Assembly: GCA_037447655.1 (NCBI GenBank) | Contig: JBBHKE010002830.1 | Span: forward strand, 229,832-293,831 | From: Zygnema cylindricum | Taxonomy: Eukaryota > Streptophyta > Zygnematophyceae > Zygnematales > Zygnemataceae | Direction: 5' to 3' | DNA: 64,000 bases | Part shown: in pieces, positions 12,312 through 24,930 of the stretch | Position numbering within the stretch: position 1 is the first letter of the stretch | Layout: each line of letters starts with the position of its first letter | The notes under the pieces: model-generated | Told to the model about the DNA's origin: nothing | Database searches by the model: none | The model's input: only the letters and a program-made list of their open reading frames with translations | Position numbers and translations under genes: made by a program

Positions 12312-15300
12312 ATGGCTGCCTTACGTGTTCCTCGGCTTCCACTCCAAGAAGTAACACCCCGCCGACAACTTCGTCTCAGATTACGTCCATGCTATTGTAG
12401 TATTGTTCCTACGTCTGCTGACACCGGCAATACTTTGCAAACCCTGAAAATATCTCGACCAGATATTGAACTCGCAATTGCACAAAGCTTGGACAAGGGC
12501 ATCACTCTCACGCAAACTGAACTTGAGAGAAAAATTCCCGGCCTGGGAGCACGTATTCAGGGAAAAGTAAGCTGCAGTTCTGTCTTTGGGAACAATAGTA
12601 TGTAAATACGCTTTTGAAATTGATGTAGGATTTGATGATTTCTCTCCTCCTCCTTATCTGACGTCAGAATCGGTTAATTCTTGTGTACAGGTTCGGGATT
12701 TGTACCATGCTGACGATGTCCTGGTGCTCGTGAGCACAGACAGACAAAGCGCTTTTGATAGGATTCTGGCAGCAGTACCTTTCAAAGGCCAGGTGCTTTG
12801 AACTACATATCTTTTTTTTGGTATCCAGCAATGATTTCACATTAAAAAGGATATAACAAAGCAGTTCTCCTTCCTTTTCTCTCTCCCCCCCTCCCTCCCT
12901 CCCTCCCTCCCTCCCTTGCCTGATTTTATTTTGTACCCGGTGAACTGTCTTTGCTGCCGCCCGGGGTGAAAGAGAAATTTCCAATTTTGGAAATACCCGT
13001 TAACTTTTTTGAAAGTGAACTAAAATCCTAGAAACACTTAAAAAAAACTCTAATAATGTGCATTGTTCGCAGGTTCTGAATGAAACCAGTGCCTGGTGGT
13101 TCAGAAACACTCGACATATCACACAAAATGCTTTTCTTGACGCTCCTGATCCCAATGTCACAATTGCTCGCAAATGCGAAGTATTTCCTGTTGAATTTGT
13201 GGGTAGGTGGTTGGAATTCTCCTTTAAATCCCATGGTTTGGTATTTATTGGCTAACTTCTTTGTTTTTATAATGCCCTTTTTTTAAAATATTGGGACAAG
13301 ATGGATTGTCTCGTCAATGAATGTAATTATGATTGCTCTCTAATTTAATGTAAGCTCTTACACCAATTCTAAAAAGCTATCGACCTTTAGATTTGAGGGT
13401 TCAGCTAAGCAAGCAAACAGAGGCACGCTTAGATGTTTCATTAGACAGTCATTGCTTTTATAGCGGTGATGACCAAGACACGGAAGTCTCAAATGGTTCA
13501 AATATGCTGCCCACCATCCTATACGAACTCTCCGCGAATGCCCATGGTTATTAGCGTGAAGGACTTGTTAGTGTTAATGCAAAATTAAAATGTGTAATAC
13601 TAAGTTAGCGCAAGGAGTTGTAGCAGATTGTAGTACATTCCTTCAAATAGTGTTATTAACATTATTTCATGATTTTCAGCCAAAAAAAGCTGCGATCGAA
13701 TTAATGTTATTCACGCTAATAACGATGGGCAATGTAGCTTTTTTTTGTCTTTTCATTGGTGTTTACTCGCTGTTTTCTAGCAAGTGCTGCGCATCGTTAT
13801 TCTATGTCATTGGTGAACTGAAACAATGCAGCTGGTGGATGCAGTTCGCGGTTTCATCACAGGCAGCACGAGTACATCGCTTTGGACAGTGTATAACCGG
13901 GGGATACGAAATTATTGTGGCAATGCGTTGCCTGAAGGTAATGCCCCTCAATAAGTTTGCTCAAAATAAGTCTGCTTTTGAACATATAAGAGGACTAATG
14001 AAGCATCCATTGAATTACATCTAAGAACCAAGGAGAGTGCAGTAGGAGGCGGTATGAAACATGGCCACTTTGATTGCTCATACGTGCAAGGATGTTGTCC
14101 GGTATTGTGCATCAAAGGGATTTTATTTGTCAGTTTCTAGTTTTGGTGTAGCATTAACAGATGTTACCACATCAATTCTGAAGTTGTCTTTTCTTTAATG
14201 TCAATAGCCTGGCATAGGGATGCAGTTTAACTGTAGATTCATCGGTTGCGCGAAGAAATTCGTTGAAGAACGTCATAACCAAGGTGAAGAGTACACAGTG
14301 GGTTATACTTTAAACTGAGCCCATTAGTTTAAAAATATTTTGGTTGCACTAATACAAAGAGCTGGAGTTACTCAAAGGATATCAGTTGAGGCCGATAATT
14401 TTGGTTCATCAAATGGGAGCCTACAAACTTGTTGTTCTGCACACTAATTCTCCATATTCAAATTCTTATAAAAATTGAGATGGTAAATTCTGTTGTTTCT
14501 ATCGAAAAACTGGATTCGTTTGTTGAAAGAAAAACATCCTTCTGGCTTTTACACTTCTTAGATTAACAATCAAGGCCTTTTAAATTTGAGGTCGGAAAAA
14601 GTTTATTTTTGCAGTGTACTGAAGTACTTCTGCATTATGTGCCTCAGGATCGAGCATATTGGCATCTATTGGTATTAAAGATATCGACATCCAGTGGCAT
14701 TTGGTTATGCACAGATACTATACTGAGATATTTTGATGTGAGTTCGGTTTGATATGCACCTAGGTAAAACTGAACCATCGTACTGTTCAAGGCATTTTGG
14801 AATTCAGACAAGCAATTCAGTATTTTGTTTGCCTATGATATGTCATTGACTTTGACCAATTTGCAAAATTCAGTCTTGTTTAGTCTGAATATGATTGCAA
14901 CTGTAACTTTCTAATCAAGTTACTGTTGTTGGTTTGTTCTCCATCATTGTTCTGCACTAATGTGCACAAGTTCTTCTGCGAACTCTTCAGCATTTTAAAC
15001 TGATCCGATGTAAGCTAGATCTGCAGTATGGAAGGTGTTAGAAAATGCATTAAGGTTTTTACATCATTGGCCCAAGTGGCCTTTCAGTAGATTTCAACTT
15101 CATCTTCATTGCAAGCACCCTCTCAACAACATTTCTTTCTTTGTATTTGTAAGGGTTTTCCTGAATTTGACAGCAGTAAAATCATTGGAATTTGTTTGAT
15201 GGATTGCTTCTGAAAGCAGGAGAAAGGATGCATTAGGTAGTAGTCCGGAGGTTCTTCCGTGACAGCTATTTTTATGAGACAAGGGAGGGGGGGGAAACCA

Positions 15301-17030
15301 TTTGGATGGGACAAATTTCCACTGGTTTCATTTGACGACGATGTATGGCATCGATGGTGGATGTGCAGGACTTGTAAAAAACGATAGACTGCAGCGGAAC
15401 ATGTTGACGCCAACCACAAAAGCAGTGGATCATGACGAACCTGTCACACCCGAACAGGTAAGGCAACAACCTACTAGGAGATATGGAAATGGATCATGAC
15501 TAAATTCAAGTTTCGGGCTTTTTCAGTTGCCAAAGTGGTTGCAACACTTCTTGAAGGTACAACAAGACAAGTTTCTGTTACAGGATTAAGGAGCTTGTAA
15601 GTTGCATCGGATTTGCTGACCAAATGACATATCTTCAGGTCTTCCAGGATGGATCAGGAACATGTACCTCATGATTTGGATTGATGACAATGCTGTCTTT
15701 ACAGATTGTGGAACGGGGTCTCATGAGTGCCGAAGACTATGAGGAGGTTACCGATCGAGCTCTGCGACTGTTCTCCTTTGGACAGGTTGGAGTTCTCTTG
15801 CTAAACATATTCCCTCCCTATAGCACAGTACTCAATGTTAATCAAACCTGATAGGGACTTGGTAGGAGACTGATAGAGACCATGTGGGAAACAGGAGGCA
15901 GCACTGGAACGAGGACTGCTGCTGGTCGATACCAAGTACGAATTCGGGCGGAGTGATACTGGAGAAATTGTAGTGCTAGATGAGGTATGCCCCTTTATTT
16001 CTTCTACAAACCGTCAATTATTCCCACTCCATTTTAGCAACAGGTCCTAACATGCGGTGCCTGGTGGTTCAGGTGCATACTCCAGATTCCAGCCGCTTCT
16101 GGCTTGCTAGCTCGTATGAGGAGCGCCATCGGGCGGGCTTAGAACCAGAGAACATTGACAAGGTAGTGTTTTTCACCTCAATTGATGAGCATAGGCAATG
16201 TTATAGCTCTCCTTGTCTCCTGTTTTTCTTATGAAATTCTTATGACTTTTGCAGGAGTTTCTTCGGCTTTGGTTTCGTGACAACTGCGACCCGTATAATG
16301 ATGCAGTAAGGAACCCACAGCTCTTGGATCACAACCTCTTTATGTAAGCAGTATTGTTTTTTAAGTTGTTTGTCAGATTGTTTTATTTTAAATGGGGAGT
16401 GGACTGTTTTTGCAGGTATTGCCAGCTGCTCCACGCGAACTCATCACAGAGCTCTCATGGAGGTCAGTTTCTCAAGCTTGTGTGGAAATCTAAGTCTGTT
16501 TTCCCGCTTGTCCTGCGATTTCCTATATCATGATAGCTTTGACCTCCATGACTGTAATATCTATGGGGAAACAACTTGCTTGATTACAGGTACATCGCCT
16601 TGTACGAGACCATTACAGGATGCAGCTTTCAAATTCCCTCATTGCAGGTGAGTCCAAAATTCCTTCACTGTTTGTGGCTAATTAGAGGAGAACTACACAC
16701 TGCCCATAGGCGTTTGCTTCGTGATTGAAAGTTGGATTTTTGTTTTTTGAGGCGAGTAATCCACAGCTAAAGGTCGTAGCTTTCGTATCTTGATGTTAGG
16801 ATAAAAAACTGGAAAACTTTGTGATGAGAAAACTTATTCTGACTGCGTGAAAAATGTTCAACTCGAATAGTGATTGCCTGTAAAACTGTGACCTGTCTTT
16901 GCTGACAGTTCCCCCTCCGTCCCTCCCTCCCATCTCTCCCCCCCTCCCCCTCCCTTCCTGGGGTGACTTGCAGGAGCCAATCCAGGATCGGATAGCTCGC
17001 AACCTTGCACCGATCCTTAAAAAGGGATGA
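12312..17030 (+). CDS. PUR7: SAICAR synthase (phosphoribosylaminoimidazole-succinocarboxamide synthase), 12 exons
   Basis: Catalyses ATP-dependent joining of CAIR and aspartate to SAICAR in de novo purine synthesis. Exons: 12312-12566, 12691-12792, 13073-13202, 13845-13937, 15369-15457, 15705-15785, 15895-15984, 16073-16162, 16255-16305, 16416-16462, 16590-16647, 16974-17030; 380 residues. Family hallmarks are seen: GKVRDLY near residue 84, STDRQSAFD, the signature around [19 protein letters not shown], and the second signature [10 protein letters not shown]. The first ~35 residues are rich in Arg, Leu and Pro with almost no acidic residues, which fits the plastid (possibly dual plastid/mitochondrial) transit peptide known for plant PUR7. 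The start is the ATG at 12312 (context CTCCATGGCT), the first in frame before the conserved region. Introns are all GT-AG. Intron 3 holds a MITE (13530-13738) and intron 4 is the longest (13938-15368). Confidence 0.95.
13530..13738. mobile_element. MITE, GCCCATCGTTATTAG family, in SAICAR synthase intron 3
   Basis: The left end reads TGCCCATGGTTATTAGCGTG and the right end, reversed, CTACATTGCCCATCGTTATT. It is about 209 bp with no coding capacity. The interior carries AATAGTGTTATTAACATTATTT and TTCAGCCAAAAAAAG, shared (inverted) with the copies at 27561 and 56152. It lies wholly inside the intron 13203-13844. Confidence 0.7.
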
Positions 17031-18383
17031 AACTCAGCAACCTATGCACCTTAAATCTCTCTCTCCCCTTTTTGACTCGTCATTCACTTATGTTTTAGGA
17101 GTATGTCCACGCCTTTTGCCGCAAGTGCTACATGCAGGACAAGCCGAGGCGACAAACGTGGGCACTCGCAGTTTTTTTTCTTTATAATCGGCTATCGGTT
17201 CACTATTTTAGCCCTTGGAGGTAAAGGCGGAAAATGGGCTCCCAGGCGTGACTACAGTCACATGCTCTGAACGAAGGAAAAAACAGGATGATGGGTAATA
17301 CTGCGCCTTCTCTCCAGCTGGATTTTGCACAACAAATGTTCGTATTACCTTGGCGATAGCTATATACTTAAGTTGCTTTTTCCGGTTTTTTTGGTAAGCA
17401 GCTTCCTTGTATGCAAAAGGACAAAAGACAAAAGTAAAAGGATGGGAGAAGGAAGAAACGGGGACAGAGTGGCTTTTGTCAAGCAGAGTAATGCCTTTTA
17501 CTTTGTGCGAATTTTGGTAAGGTTTTTAGTGTTTTAAACCGAGCGTCTCAATGGAAAATGGCCCTTTAATTCAAGGTTTCTTTGCAGCCGATATGAGCAT
17601 TCTAAGTAAGAGGTTGTCATAATATGGCAATCACTTTGATAATCTCTTTTCTCAAACTGTTGTTGGTGTGATTCGTGGATGCAGAAATATGTTTACCTGA
17701 GAGTTGTTTTTTTACCTCTTTCTTTGGTGGTGTCAACTGAGCAAGAGTTCTTTAATTGAAGTCATTTGCTTTCACTGCTGCTTGAGCACAGGTTGTGAGG
17801 TACATTTATGGCTCATTGGCTAGTGGCGGATGGTGAAGTCATGTTTTGTTGTGTTCGTGTCTTCAAACCAGTACATATGCATATGAGCACAAGGTCATCT
17901 TTTATGGTATCCCCTTTGGTTTCGGCATGTTAGTGGAGTTTCTGTTATCATGATCGATAGTCAAAATGCTTGTTTGGTCTTTCATCTTCATTTTTTATTT
18001 TCCAAAATTAATCATCTAGCAATTCCCGCAGTCTGCTGGCCTGTGACCTTCATACTCGAACATAAAGTACGGACTCGTTTGAAACAGCTAGCCAGTCGAC
18101 TGTCGCTCCACTCTGGAAAAATTGACACCTGTGCGATGTCACAAGACCAGCCATTTTAAGAAGTTTGTTCTCCCACCCTCTGTGATGTCTCTATTCTCTA
18201 CATGGCTGTTGTGGACCATTGGTACGGACACATAATTTTTCACGGGGTTGGGTGAACACCCCTCAAAACCTAGGTCTCCTGAACGCGTTCATTTTCTTAC
18301 GACTATTTCTTTGGGGGTGTTCCCCGAGCATTGTAGGCGTTCCCAGTTTATACTGCCGTATTGCATTCTACTGTAATATGGGA
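17031..18383. other. Gene-free stretch downstream of SAICAR synthase
   Basis: No exon or known repeat is recognised. There is a short inverted motif at about 18245-18330 (GAACACCCC versus GGGGTGTTCC). The 3' UTR of the upstream gene presumably occupies the start. Confidence 0.4.
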
Positions 18384-19112
18384 CTTAGGGTGACGTTCCA
18401 TCAGGCGAAAAGTGGCGTAGTTTACAGAAATCCACGACTCTCCGTACCAAATCGTACCGCTTATTTTGTCTTTATATGAAAAACAACACTACATAGAATC
18501 TTGCCGATACTCTCCGAAGGTCTTGGAGGTAATACTGGCCGTTTGATGTTCATCTGCGAGGAGTTCGCTTCATTTTTCTCTCGAGGTGGGTTGGCAGATA
18601 GAGAAAAAAAAATCGTGACACGCTGGACGATTATGCTACGTGTCATGATGGAAAACCAACGAAAAATCTTAAGATTTGCACATGACACGCGCTTTCCAAA
18701 ATAAAACCGAAAATAAAAACGACACTTCGTAACATTCCTTCGTCACGTTATTTTCGGTAACTTTTGTTCGTCACACTATTTCTCTCAAAGGACTTTCATT
18801 ATGTTCGAAAACATAAACCCTAAAAAATGAGCTGGCGTGCAGATTGGCGTCTGCAAAAAGTGTAAAAGTTTTGTCGTATGATGATTTCGTACGCAAGTAC
18901 ATGGTACGTAAAATATGATTTGAAGTTAGGTTTGTCGGTGCTAAAAATCTGAAAGATATTCACTATCGGATCGTAGCTTGCGTGGCGCCAGTCAATTTAG
19001 AACACGTACACGTGGTTTACAGAGTCTATGTGATGGAACATCGACTCAATCGACCCGATCTGTAAAGTTGGCCATACGATTACAGAAATGTATGATGGAA
19101 CGTCACCCTTAG
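18384..19112. mobile_element. Non-autonomous TIR DNA element, ~0.73 kb (copy 1)
   Basis: The left terminus CTTAGGGTGACGTTCCATCA (18384-18403) matches the reverse complement of 19093-19112 except for one base. No transposase reading frame is visible inside. It abuts a second element with a similar terminus, sharing the CCTTAG junction. No convincing target duplication was seen. Confidence 0.65.
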
Positions 19113-19814
19113 GGTAAGGTTCCATTAGGGGAAAAATGTAGTTGTTTACTGAAAGCCGTACTGATTCGTACAGTGCCGAACCAAAAAAAATAAAATGTCA
19201 AAAAAACAAGCCTACTGAATGAGCGATTTGATTCTCCACGTTTATGGGCGTAAAGGTGGACCGTCGGATGCATAATCGGGTACGCCATCCTCTGACACTT
19301 TCAGTTCGCAACAAGTGACCCAGAGTAGGTCAATTTTTAGCGCCTGAACGAATAGCATCGTGCCTCGTAGAAAAGTGAACAAATATCCAAGACGACCGGG
19401 CGACCAGGTGGGTACACGTCGCATAAGACATGTGCCTTCCGCCAGGGAGGATGCAAGGCCACCAAAAGCCGCAAGAAAATCTTTGACGGAGGATACTGTT
19501 TCACGCTCTGTTGCCATCCACTAACCATTCTGGCATTTTCGTACGCTTTTACAAATCTTAAGTTTCGTCCGCTTGTACATATTTTATTCAATACGTCGTA
19601 CGAGTCACTTTTTACCTTCGCTGGTACAAATATGTGGTCACAATTTGCTGTCGGAGATTTGACGATTACCAAAATCGTATCCATCTCTTACGTGGACAAA
19701 TCAGAGTGTGCCACGCAAAAACAATGTCGGTTACTGACCCGACACAATTGAACGATAACTTCAGTAAACGATTTTTTGACGTTTATTGAGACCGCCTAAT
19801 GGAACAACGCTCTT
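19108..19814. mobile_element. Non-autonomous TIR DNA element, ~0.7 kb (copy 2)
   Basis: The left end CCTTAGGGTAAGGTTCCATT pairs with the inverted right end, which reads CCTAAGAGCGTTGTTCCATT; both are followed by AGG. The terminus is clearly related to the element directly upstream (shared GTTCCAT). A minus-strand open frame of about 115 codons crosses the interior (19337-19684) but resembles no transposase I know. Confidence 0.55.
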
Positions 19815-20010
19815 AGGCAGCTACAGTAGACAGTAGACAGTGTATATCTATTAGCATTTGTGTTTTTTTTTGCCACTTAAGACATCATTCCTTTGTACAC
19901 GCTTGTCGGATTTTGGATTTGACGGTTGCGATTGAAAACAAAGATTCTCAGTTTACGATTGGCAGTCTCCATGTAAATGCACAAGTGTGTACGGAGAAAT
20001 GATGTTTTAA

Positions 20011-20372
20011 ACAGTTCAAAAGTAGGCGTTTTTATGGCAAGCCTTTGGTCGGCGCCTTTATCGTAAGTTGTGTTATGGGCTTTTCATGTGATCTTCTTAG
20101 ATCGCTACTTTTACCAACGACCGTCCGATCGTCCAAATCTGACGGTTAAAATAAAAAATACCTCAAAACTCACAGAAAATTGATTTTTTGTCGGAATGTT
20201 TTTCAAAATTAGACATGACGTTTAATTCTCTATCAATGGATGTGCAACTCAACCTTGTTACTATTTTTTTTCATTTTGCGACCAATACAAATATGGGTCT
20301 TAAGGTCATATTGTATGTTTTGCGTACAATAGGCATATTGTATGGGCGTACTTTCACCTACTTTTGAACTGT
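20011..20372. mobile_element. MITE-like element with ACAGTTCAAAAGTAGG termini
   Basis: ACAGTTCAAAAGTAGGCG at 20011 is mirrored by CACCTACTTTTGAACTGT at 20355-20372, giving a 16-18-bp inverted repeat 360 bp apart. No coding capacity. It ends a few bases before the 5' flank of the retroelement. Confidence 0.55.
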
Positions 20373-20397
20373 GCTAATAACGATACGGTACATCACG

Positions 20398-21140
20398 CAG
20401 AAGAGCCGGCGGCCTTCCAGAAGCTTCGGCCATGGCTGTCTGCTTGGGTTTTCTGTCCTTCCCTCTATGTATCCGAACGCCAAATTTGGCGTGCTACCAC
20501 TCTAAAGAAAGTATTTTACAACACCTTTCTGCTGGTGGGCGAATCAACCCCATCCACTGTTTCGTTTCTTAATAATCAAAGTTCTCCATTCCGACCGTTT
20601 TTCTATTTACTTTCTGTGGCCATCTCTTGCAATCTTTGTCTCCCGAATTGGCGTACCATTAGCCAATGCTCAAAATCTTCGCACTTAATTCCATTTTCTC
20701 GTCGAACTAAGCTCGTACTGTGGAGAAGTGCTTTTTAGCCGGCGTCGTTTCAAGGGCTTCGGCCATCGCTTACTCCTACAGTTTTTTGACCTTTCCTTCG
20801 AGTATCTGGCACCAAATTTGGCGTACAGATACTTTAAAGAAAGTATTTTCGACAACCTTGCTGTACGTGGAAATTCCGGCTGCATCCGTTCTGCCGCTTT
20901 TTACTAATCGGCTCTGCCTCTTACGGCCGATTTCTTTCACAACGCAAGAAAAGTTTTGTCGATGACATCTTGAAACCTGCGGCCTTGGCTTTTTGCTAGG
21001 GTTTCGTAAACTTCGTGAACTTCTCTTTGTGTATCAGGCGTAAACTTTGGCGTGCTCGCACTCTCCATAATTTACTCTCAAGTAATCACCCGCAAGTTTT
21101 TCCGATTTTATTTCCTTTGTTGCCCAAGGGCCTTTTTTTT
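20398..21140 (+). repeat. Three degenerate tandem units in the retroelement 5' leader
   Basis: Units start near 20398, 20738 and 20966. Each has a CGGC-rich start followed by CTTCGGCC or CCTTGGCT, a CTTT-rich stretch, then AAATTTGGCGT (or AAACTTTGGCGT) and AAGAAAGTATTTT-like sequence. The third unit is the shortest and most diverged. Reiterated promoter-like monomers occur at the 5' end of several LINE families, so a promoter role is possible but inferred. Confidence 0.6.
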
Positions 21141-21255
21141 TTTACCTTTTCTTTTACTTACTCCGATCTACCGAGGGGAGCTTTCCAAACAAATTCTGCA
21201 CTACCACCAAGCACGAAACAGCACAAGCGCTCGCAATCCACTAGCTCTCACTCTT

Positions 21256-24200
21256 ATGGCCCCTCACAAAAGGCGGGCGTCACGCTCCACGTCGCCGTCT
21301 TCTTCGGAGCACGCTCGGCCACGTTTGATTTCCTCAGATGAGAACCTTAACCCTTTGTTGCCGACCTCCCAGAGCACCACTCTCCCCCTCCCCACTGTAG
21401 AGTTACCCCCACACACGGTTCCCTCCACCAATCCCAACCCTTGCACAAACCCATGTGGGGTTGAACATTCCCTCGAGAGCACGCCACCAAAACCTTATAC
21501 AAACCCTATTTCATCACCACCTTTGGGCAAAGAGCCTCCCCCTATCAATGTTGTCCCTTACCGTCCACCCGATTTTCAAGAACATTCACCACCCTTACAC
21601 TCTATCCCTCTTTCTCAACCACCCACTTTGCCTCCACCATCAAGCATTGGTCCAACTAGGGTGCCTTGTCCTCAGTGTGGAAGGCTATATGTGGCGGGGG
21701 GCGGTTTGTCGAGGAATTTAAAGTCCGGTCCTTTTGCTCCTAAAGGTATCTCGCCCCTCGAGAAGGGCCAACCTTCTCCACCAACTAATTGCCAACAACC
21801 ATCTCCTACTGATTGGCAATATGTTCGTCGTCTCGACGTTCTGAGGTGTTATCACTTAGGCTACCCACACCCTCGATTTTATACTCGTATCCCGAGCAAT
21901 CTTCGTGATTCTGTCCAAGCGGCTCTTCGATTTCCTTTAGCTTTATTGGCTGAGGACATCGCCAACGACGCGGCATGGCACTTACTCCTCTTATTTCATC
22001 TTTGGGTTTTGGTTTTGCCAACAAGAGGAGGTGCGAGCGGGGCTCGTGAGACGAAGGCTCGTTGCCAATGATTTTTGAGGGGGGGTTGGGAGTCATTGCA
22101 ACAAGAGCACACGGATCGGGTCATCAGTCTTTCTATGTCCCCTCCCAAACGCCATGCCCCACTTCCAACGTCCACCGCGAGATTACATCGGGCGGTCTAT
22201 CTTGGTCGTTCTGGAGAGTTTTCTCGAGCTCCTCGTGGGCTTCGACCTTTCACCCCGTCTCCGTCTTCAGAGGCAACAGTTGAAGCTTTGCGTTTGCTCC
22301 ATCCTCCTGCCCGTGACGAGCTCCTTTCTTTCGTCGAGGTGCATGATCCACTCGAGTCTTTCGACTTAGAGCGAGAAGCATTTACAAAAGCTTTGATTCG
22401 GTCTCCTCATCTTTTAGCGGGAGGCCCATCTGGCATGGTTTATGAACTCTTGCGAGACGTATTTCCTCCTGAAACCCCCTCTCAAGGTTTTGACATCCTT
22501 TTTAAAGTGGCTTCTCGGGTGGCTCGGGGGAACGTCCCTCACCATGTTATACCTCTTCTCTTTGCGGCACGTCTTGTTGCTGTTTCCAAACCGGCCGGCG
22601 GCATTCGCCCTATTGCTATTGGAGAAGTTCTGTATCGATTAGTGGCTCGTGCAATGTGTATCCAACTTCAAGGGGCTTTCCATGACCACTTTACACCGCA
22701 CCAGTTTGGAGTTGCTACCAGGGGGGGTTGTGAGGCAGTTGTTCATGGCCTTCGGGCTCTTCTAGACCTCCATCCGGATTGGGTGGTCCTTCAGGTGGAT
22801 GTTGCCAACGCATTTAACACAGTTAGCCGAAATGCTATCTTTCGCGAGTTAAGGCACGCTCCATCACCGATCAACCAGATTTTTCCTTTTGTGCGTGCCT
22901 TTTATTCTCGTCCAAGCCCTCTCATTTTTCCTCTTGGTGGTCCTTTTGGTGATGCTGCCACGATAGAATCTGCGACTGGCACTCGCCAGGGTGATCCTCT
23001 GGGGGCACCCCTTTTTGCATTAGGTCACCTTCAAGCACTACGAGACTCTGCTTCGGCTTTTCCTGGTTGTTTATTCCCTTCGATTGCGGATGATACGCAT
23101 ATTGTCGGGCCCCGAGATCAAGTTTTGTCTGCCTTCGCCCATTTTGCAGAGCAACTTTCTAAGATCGGTTTATCGGTTAACCCATCTAAGTGTGTAGCGT
23201 GGTGCACCCAAGGCTTACCTTTCGACTACCCCGTCCCTATGGGTTTTCGAATTGCGTCTTCAACAGAGGGAATTAAAGCTTTAGGATCCCCTATTGGAAC
23301 CCCATCCTTTGTGAATCAGGTTGTTACAAATGCGTTGTTGGAGGATCTCTCGCACTCTGATGACCTTCTTAAGCTCTGCGACTCCCAGTGGCTTTTGCAA
23401 TCCTCACCCGTTGTTTTGCTCAACGTCCTCTTTATCTTGCCCGGATTGTCCCACCAACGACTCCGTTTTTGTCTTCTCTTAAGGACTTTGACGACAAACT
23501 CTTTAGCGTACTCCACCACCTTGTTGGGCATGGGATCTTTGATCGGCCGGAGGGTTCGTTTGCGCGCCAACAAATAAGTCTCCCTATTTCGAATGGCGGC
23601 TTAGGTTTGATTCCTGTGGCTAGAGTTGCTCCGGCGGCATATTTGGGTAGTTGGTCTTTGGTGGCACCTACCACCACCTCTCGTTTTATCGTCGATGACG
23701 TTCCAATTCTGGCCCAGGTCGTCCCTAAGGTGGAGGAAAACCTTTTTCCTTTTCATGAGACTCTTCTCTCCGTGCGTGCGCTCCTCCCACCTGATGCAAG
23801 AAACCAGGTTCCACCCTTTCAAACTTTTATTTTCGACAACAACATTCATCTCCAACAACGTATAACTGAGCAATTGGCAACCGATGAATTCCATAACCTT
23901 TTAAACGCGCTTCCTTCTGCTCAATCGCGTGCTCGACTGCGTTAGTGTTCTAGGCCAGGGGCTGGTGCATGGCTGCAAGCCACGCCGATTTTTTCAACCC
24001 TTCGTCTGACGTCCGACCAATTCACATCTGCCTCACGTCTTCGTTTGGGTTGGCCCCACCCTGCACTTCTTGGGCGACCCCATTGTGTTTGTAATCAACC
24101 TTTCGACTCGGACGGGATTCATCTACTCTGTTGCTCCAAGGGCGGTGAACGTACGGTTGCGCATGATTTGGTTTGTGACTCAATTGCTGCAATTGGTACC

Positions 24201-24734
24201 GATGCAGGCTACACCGTGAGGCGCGAAGTTTCTCATATACTACCTCCTCGCTCCCAGTCTAACGGCCTTAGAAGTCCTCGGGTTGACTTGGTTTTCCTTC
24301 ATGGGGCTGGGAGGACTTTGGGTGATGTGGTCCTCACGGATCCGACTGGGACCAACGTTTCTTCTCGCGCGGCGGTTCACACAGGGGTGGCGGCTCGGGA
24401 CGCAGCAACTTCTAAGGAAAGAGATTATGCTCACCGAGACCCGGCGGACCAATTTGTGCCATTTGCCGCAGAAATTTTTGGTACTTTGGACAAGTCCTTT
24501 GATGATTTCCTCCGCGACTGTGCGAAGAAAACATTTGAGACCCGGGGTCCAGGAAGCCCTCCCCCGAGCCTTCTCGTCGCGTTTTACCGTCAACGAGTAT
24601 CAGTGGCTCTTCAACGAGCGCAAGCCGCGGCCCTTCTACGGCGGAGTACGGTGGCGGATGACCGGCGGGGCCTCCCAGATCTTCCACCAAGGGATCCAAT
24701 CCACATCCACGATCTTCGGGGGTGTGGAGTTTAG
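21256..24734 (+). pseudogene. Retroelement polyprotein: zinc finger, reverse transcriptase, CCHC, endonuclease (two stops, one frameshift)
   Basis: Start ATG 21256 (MAPHKRR...). A Pro/Thr/Ser-rich N-terminus is followed by a CPQCGR zinc finger (Cys codon 21667) in which the expected first His of the GLSRHL-type pattern is Asn (21715). The reverse transcriptase has GGIRPIAIG, motif A VDVANAFN (Asp codon 22798), TRQGDPLG and motif C IADDTH (Asp codons 23089 and 23092), i.e. I/A-ADD rather than YADD. The C-terminus has a CxC...HLLCC...AHD zinc-binding motif (about 24090-24170) and RVDLVF...GDVVLTDP, the likely PD-(D/E)XK-type core (about 24280-24350). Damage: in-frame TGA at 22069, loss of one base at about 23388 in a CAG/GTG run, and in-frame TAG at 23943. 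Otherwise the frame is open, so inactivation looks recent. Confidence 0.85.
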
Positions 24735-24914
24735 CTTGTTAGGGTTGTGTAGTTTTTTCTTTTGTTTAGTGTCATCTTTAGTATATTTGCTTAGTTTTGG
24801 CAGTTTTTTTTAGATAGATTTGGTGTTCTTCACATGTTTTGTTTACCTTCTTTTCCTTTGGCTATTCTTTAGCAACAAGCGTCTATTTCTTCTTTTTGAG
24901 CCCCTTTGTACTTT

Positions 24915-24930
24915 GATGGATTTTTCCATC
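24915..24930 (+). promoter_or_regulatory. 3'-terminal hairpin of the retroelement RNA
   Basis: GATGGA-TTTT-TCCATC forms a 6-bp stem with a 4-nt loop, followed by GCACTTTTTGAAATAAAG at the element's end. The same hairpin and following sequence recur in the copies at 45431-46094 and 33059-33280. By analogy with LINE/SINE 3' stem-loops it may be the site recognised by the reverse transcriptase. Confidence 0.6.
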
